Part shown: in pieces, positions 5,066 through 5,388 of the stretch
How the letters are laid out: every line of letters begins with the position of its first letter
How positions within the stretch are numbered: the stretch's first letter is position 1
Source: CAZRZN01 sp964604565
Lineage (GTDB): Bacteria; Pseudomonadota; Alphaproteobacteria; Rhodobacterales; Rhodobacteraceae
Direction of reading: 5' to 3'
Assembly: GCA_964604565.1 (NCBI GenBank)
Contig: CAZRZN010000275.1
Span: 1 to 5,388 of the forward strand
DNA: 5,388 nt
Notes under the pieces: model-generated
Seen by the model: only the letters and a program-made list of their open reading frames with translations
Databases searched by the model: none
What the model was told of the DNA's origin: nothing
Program-made: the position numbers and the translations under genes

Positions 5066-5388
5066 AAGACGGCGATGATCCTCACGGCGATCGAGCCGCG
5101 CCTTGGCGGCGTGCTGGTCTTTGGCGACCGGGGCACCGGCAAATCGACGGCGGTGCGGGCGCTGGCCGCGCTGCTGCCGCCGATCGAGGCGGTCCGGGGC
5201 TGCCCGGTCAACGCGCCCTCGCTGGCGCAAAGCCCGGACTGGGCGGAACTGACCGAAGAGGTTCTGATTTCGCGCCCGACGCCGGTGGTGGACCTGCCGC
5301 TGGGCGTAACGGAAGACCGCGTGACCGGCGCGCTGGATATCGAACGCGCGCTGGTTCAGGGCGAAAAGGCGTTTCAACCCGGTCTGCT
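4970..5388 (+). CDS. bchI: Magnesium chelatase ATPase subunit BchI, 3'-truncated by window edge
   Basis: AAA+ ATPase subunit that, with BchD and BchH, inserts Mg2+ into protoporphyrin IX, the first committed bacteriochlorophyll step, in the cytoplasm. About 139 codons are visible of a family length near 335-350. FPFSAIVGQDAM (the adenine-contacting VGQ box) is followed by the Walker A loop GDRGTGKS at 5123-5146 and the BchI-specific PTPVVDLPLGVTEDRVTGALDIERAL. Walker B and the sensor regions lie past the right edge. The ATG at 4970 overlaps the crtA stop as ATGA with AAAGGGGG 10 bases upstream; a second in-frame ATG at 5018 gives the more conventional N-terminus (MTKAFPFSAIVGQ) with AGGA 7 bases upstream. 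The first 16 codons are a diverged copy of the next 16, so the protein may have a 16-residue N-terminal extension. bchD and bchO would be expected downstream. Confidence 0.95.
   Translation, partial: MTKDFAYSDHVGQDATMTKAFPFSAIVGQDAMKTAMILTAIEPRLGGVLVFGDRGTGKSTAVRALAALLPPIEAVRGCPVNAPSLAQSPDWAELTEEVLISRPTPVVDLPLGVTEDRVTGALDIERALVQGEKAFQPGL

Overview
The window is a stretch of a bacterial photosynthesis gene cluster from a GC-rich alphaproteobacterium, almost certainly of the Rhodobacterales (Rhodobacter/Roseobacter group). Three things support this: the gene order tspO-crtB-crtI / crtA-bchI; proteins that resemble the Rhodobacter carotenoid enzymes along their full length; and two TGT-N12-ACA boxes of the PpsR/CrtJ type in the divergent crtI-crtA promoter region. 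The species cannot be named from the sequence alone.

Layout from left to right: (1) the 3' part of a BktB/PhaA-type beta-ketothiolase gene on the + strand, cut by the left edge. (2) A 108-bp convergent intergenic region with a GC-rich hairpin. (3) A compact minus-strand operon transcribed crtI -> crtB -> tspO, with a 4-base ATGA overlap at crtI/crtB and a 5-base gap at crtB/tspO. (4) A 112-bp AT-richer divergent control region with two PpsR-type boxes and a 25-bp imperfect tandem repeat that reaches the crtI start codon. (5) A plus-strand operon crtA -> bchI, again joined by an ATGA overlap, with bchI cut by the right edge. No gene in the window is visibly broken, and no stretch over 300 bases lacks a gene.

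How the genes fit together: CrtB condenses two geranylgeranyl-PP to phytoene. CrtI desaturates phytoene, and in this pathway the product is expected to be neurosporene. CrtA oxidises spheroidene to spheroidenone at the end of the pathway. BchI is the AAA+ motor subunit of magnesium chelatase, the first committed step of bacteriochlorophyll synthesis. TspO is an outer-membrane-associated tryptophan-rich protein that tunes photosynthesis gene expression in Rhodobacter. The paired PpsR boxes imply that both operons are repressed together under oxygen. The thiolase belongs to central acyl-CoA/PHB metabolism and probably marks the edge of the photosynthesis cluster.

No wholly new system is visible. 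The most unusual details are local: a diverged 48-bp in-frame tandem duplication of the bchI translation start, encoding two versions of MTK.F..S..VGQDA; the 25-bp duplicated operator-like unit over the crtI start; and the apparent lack of a Shine-Dalgarno sequence at crtI.
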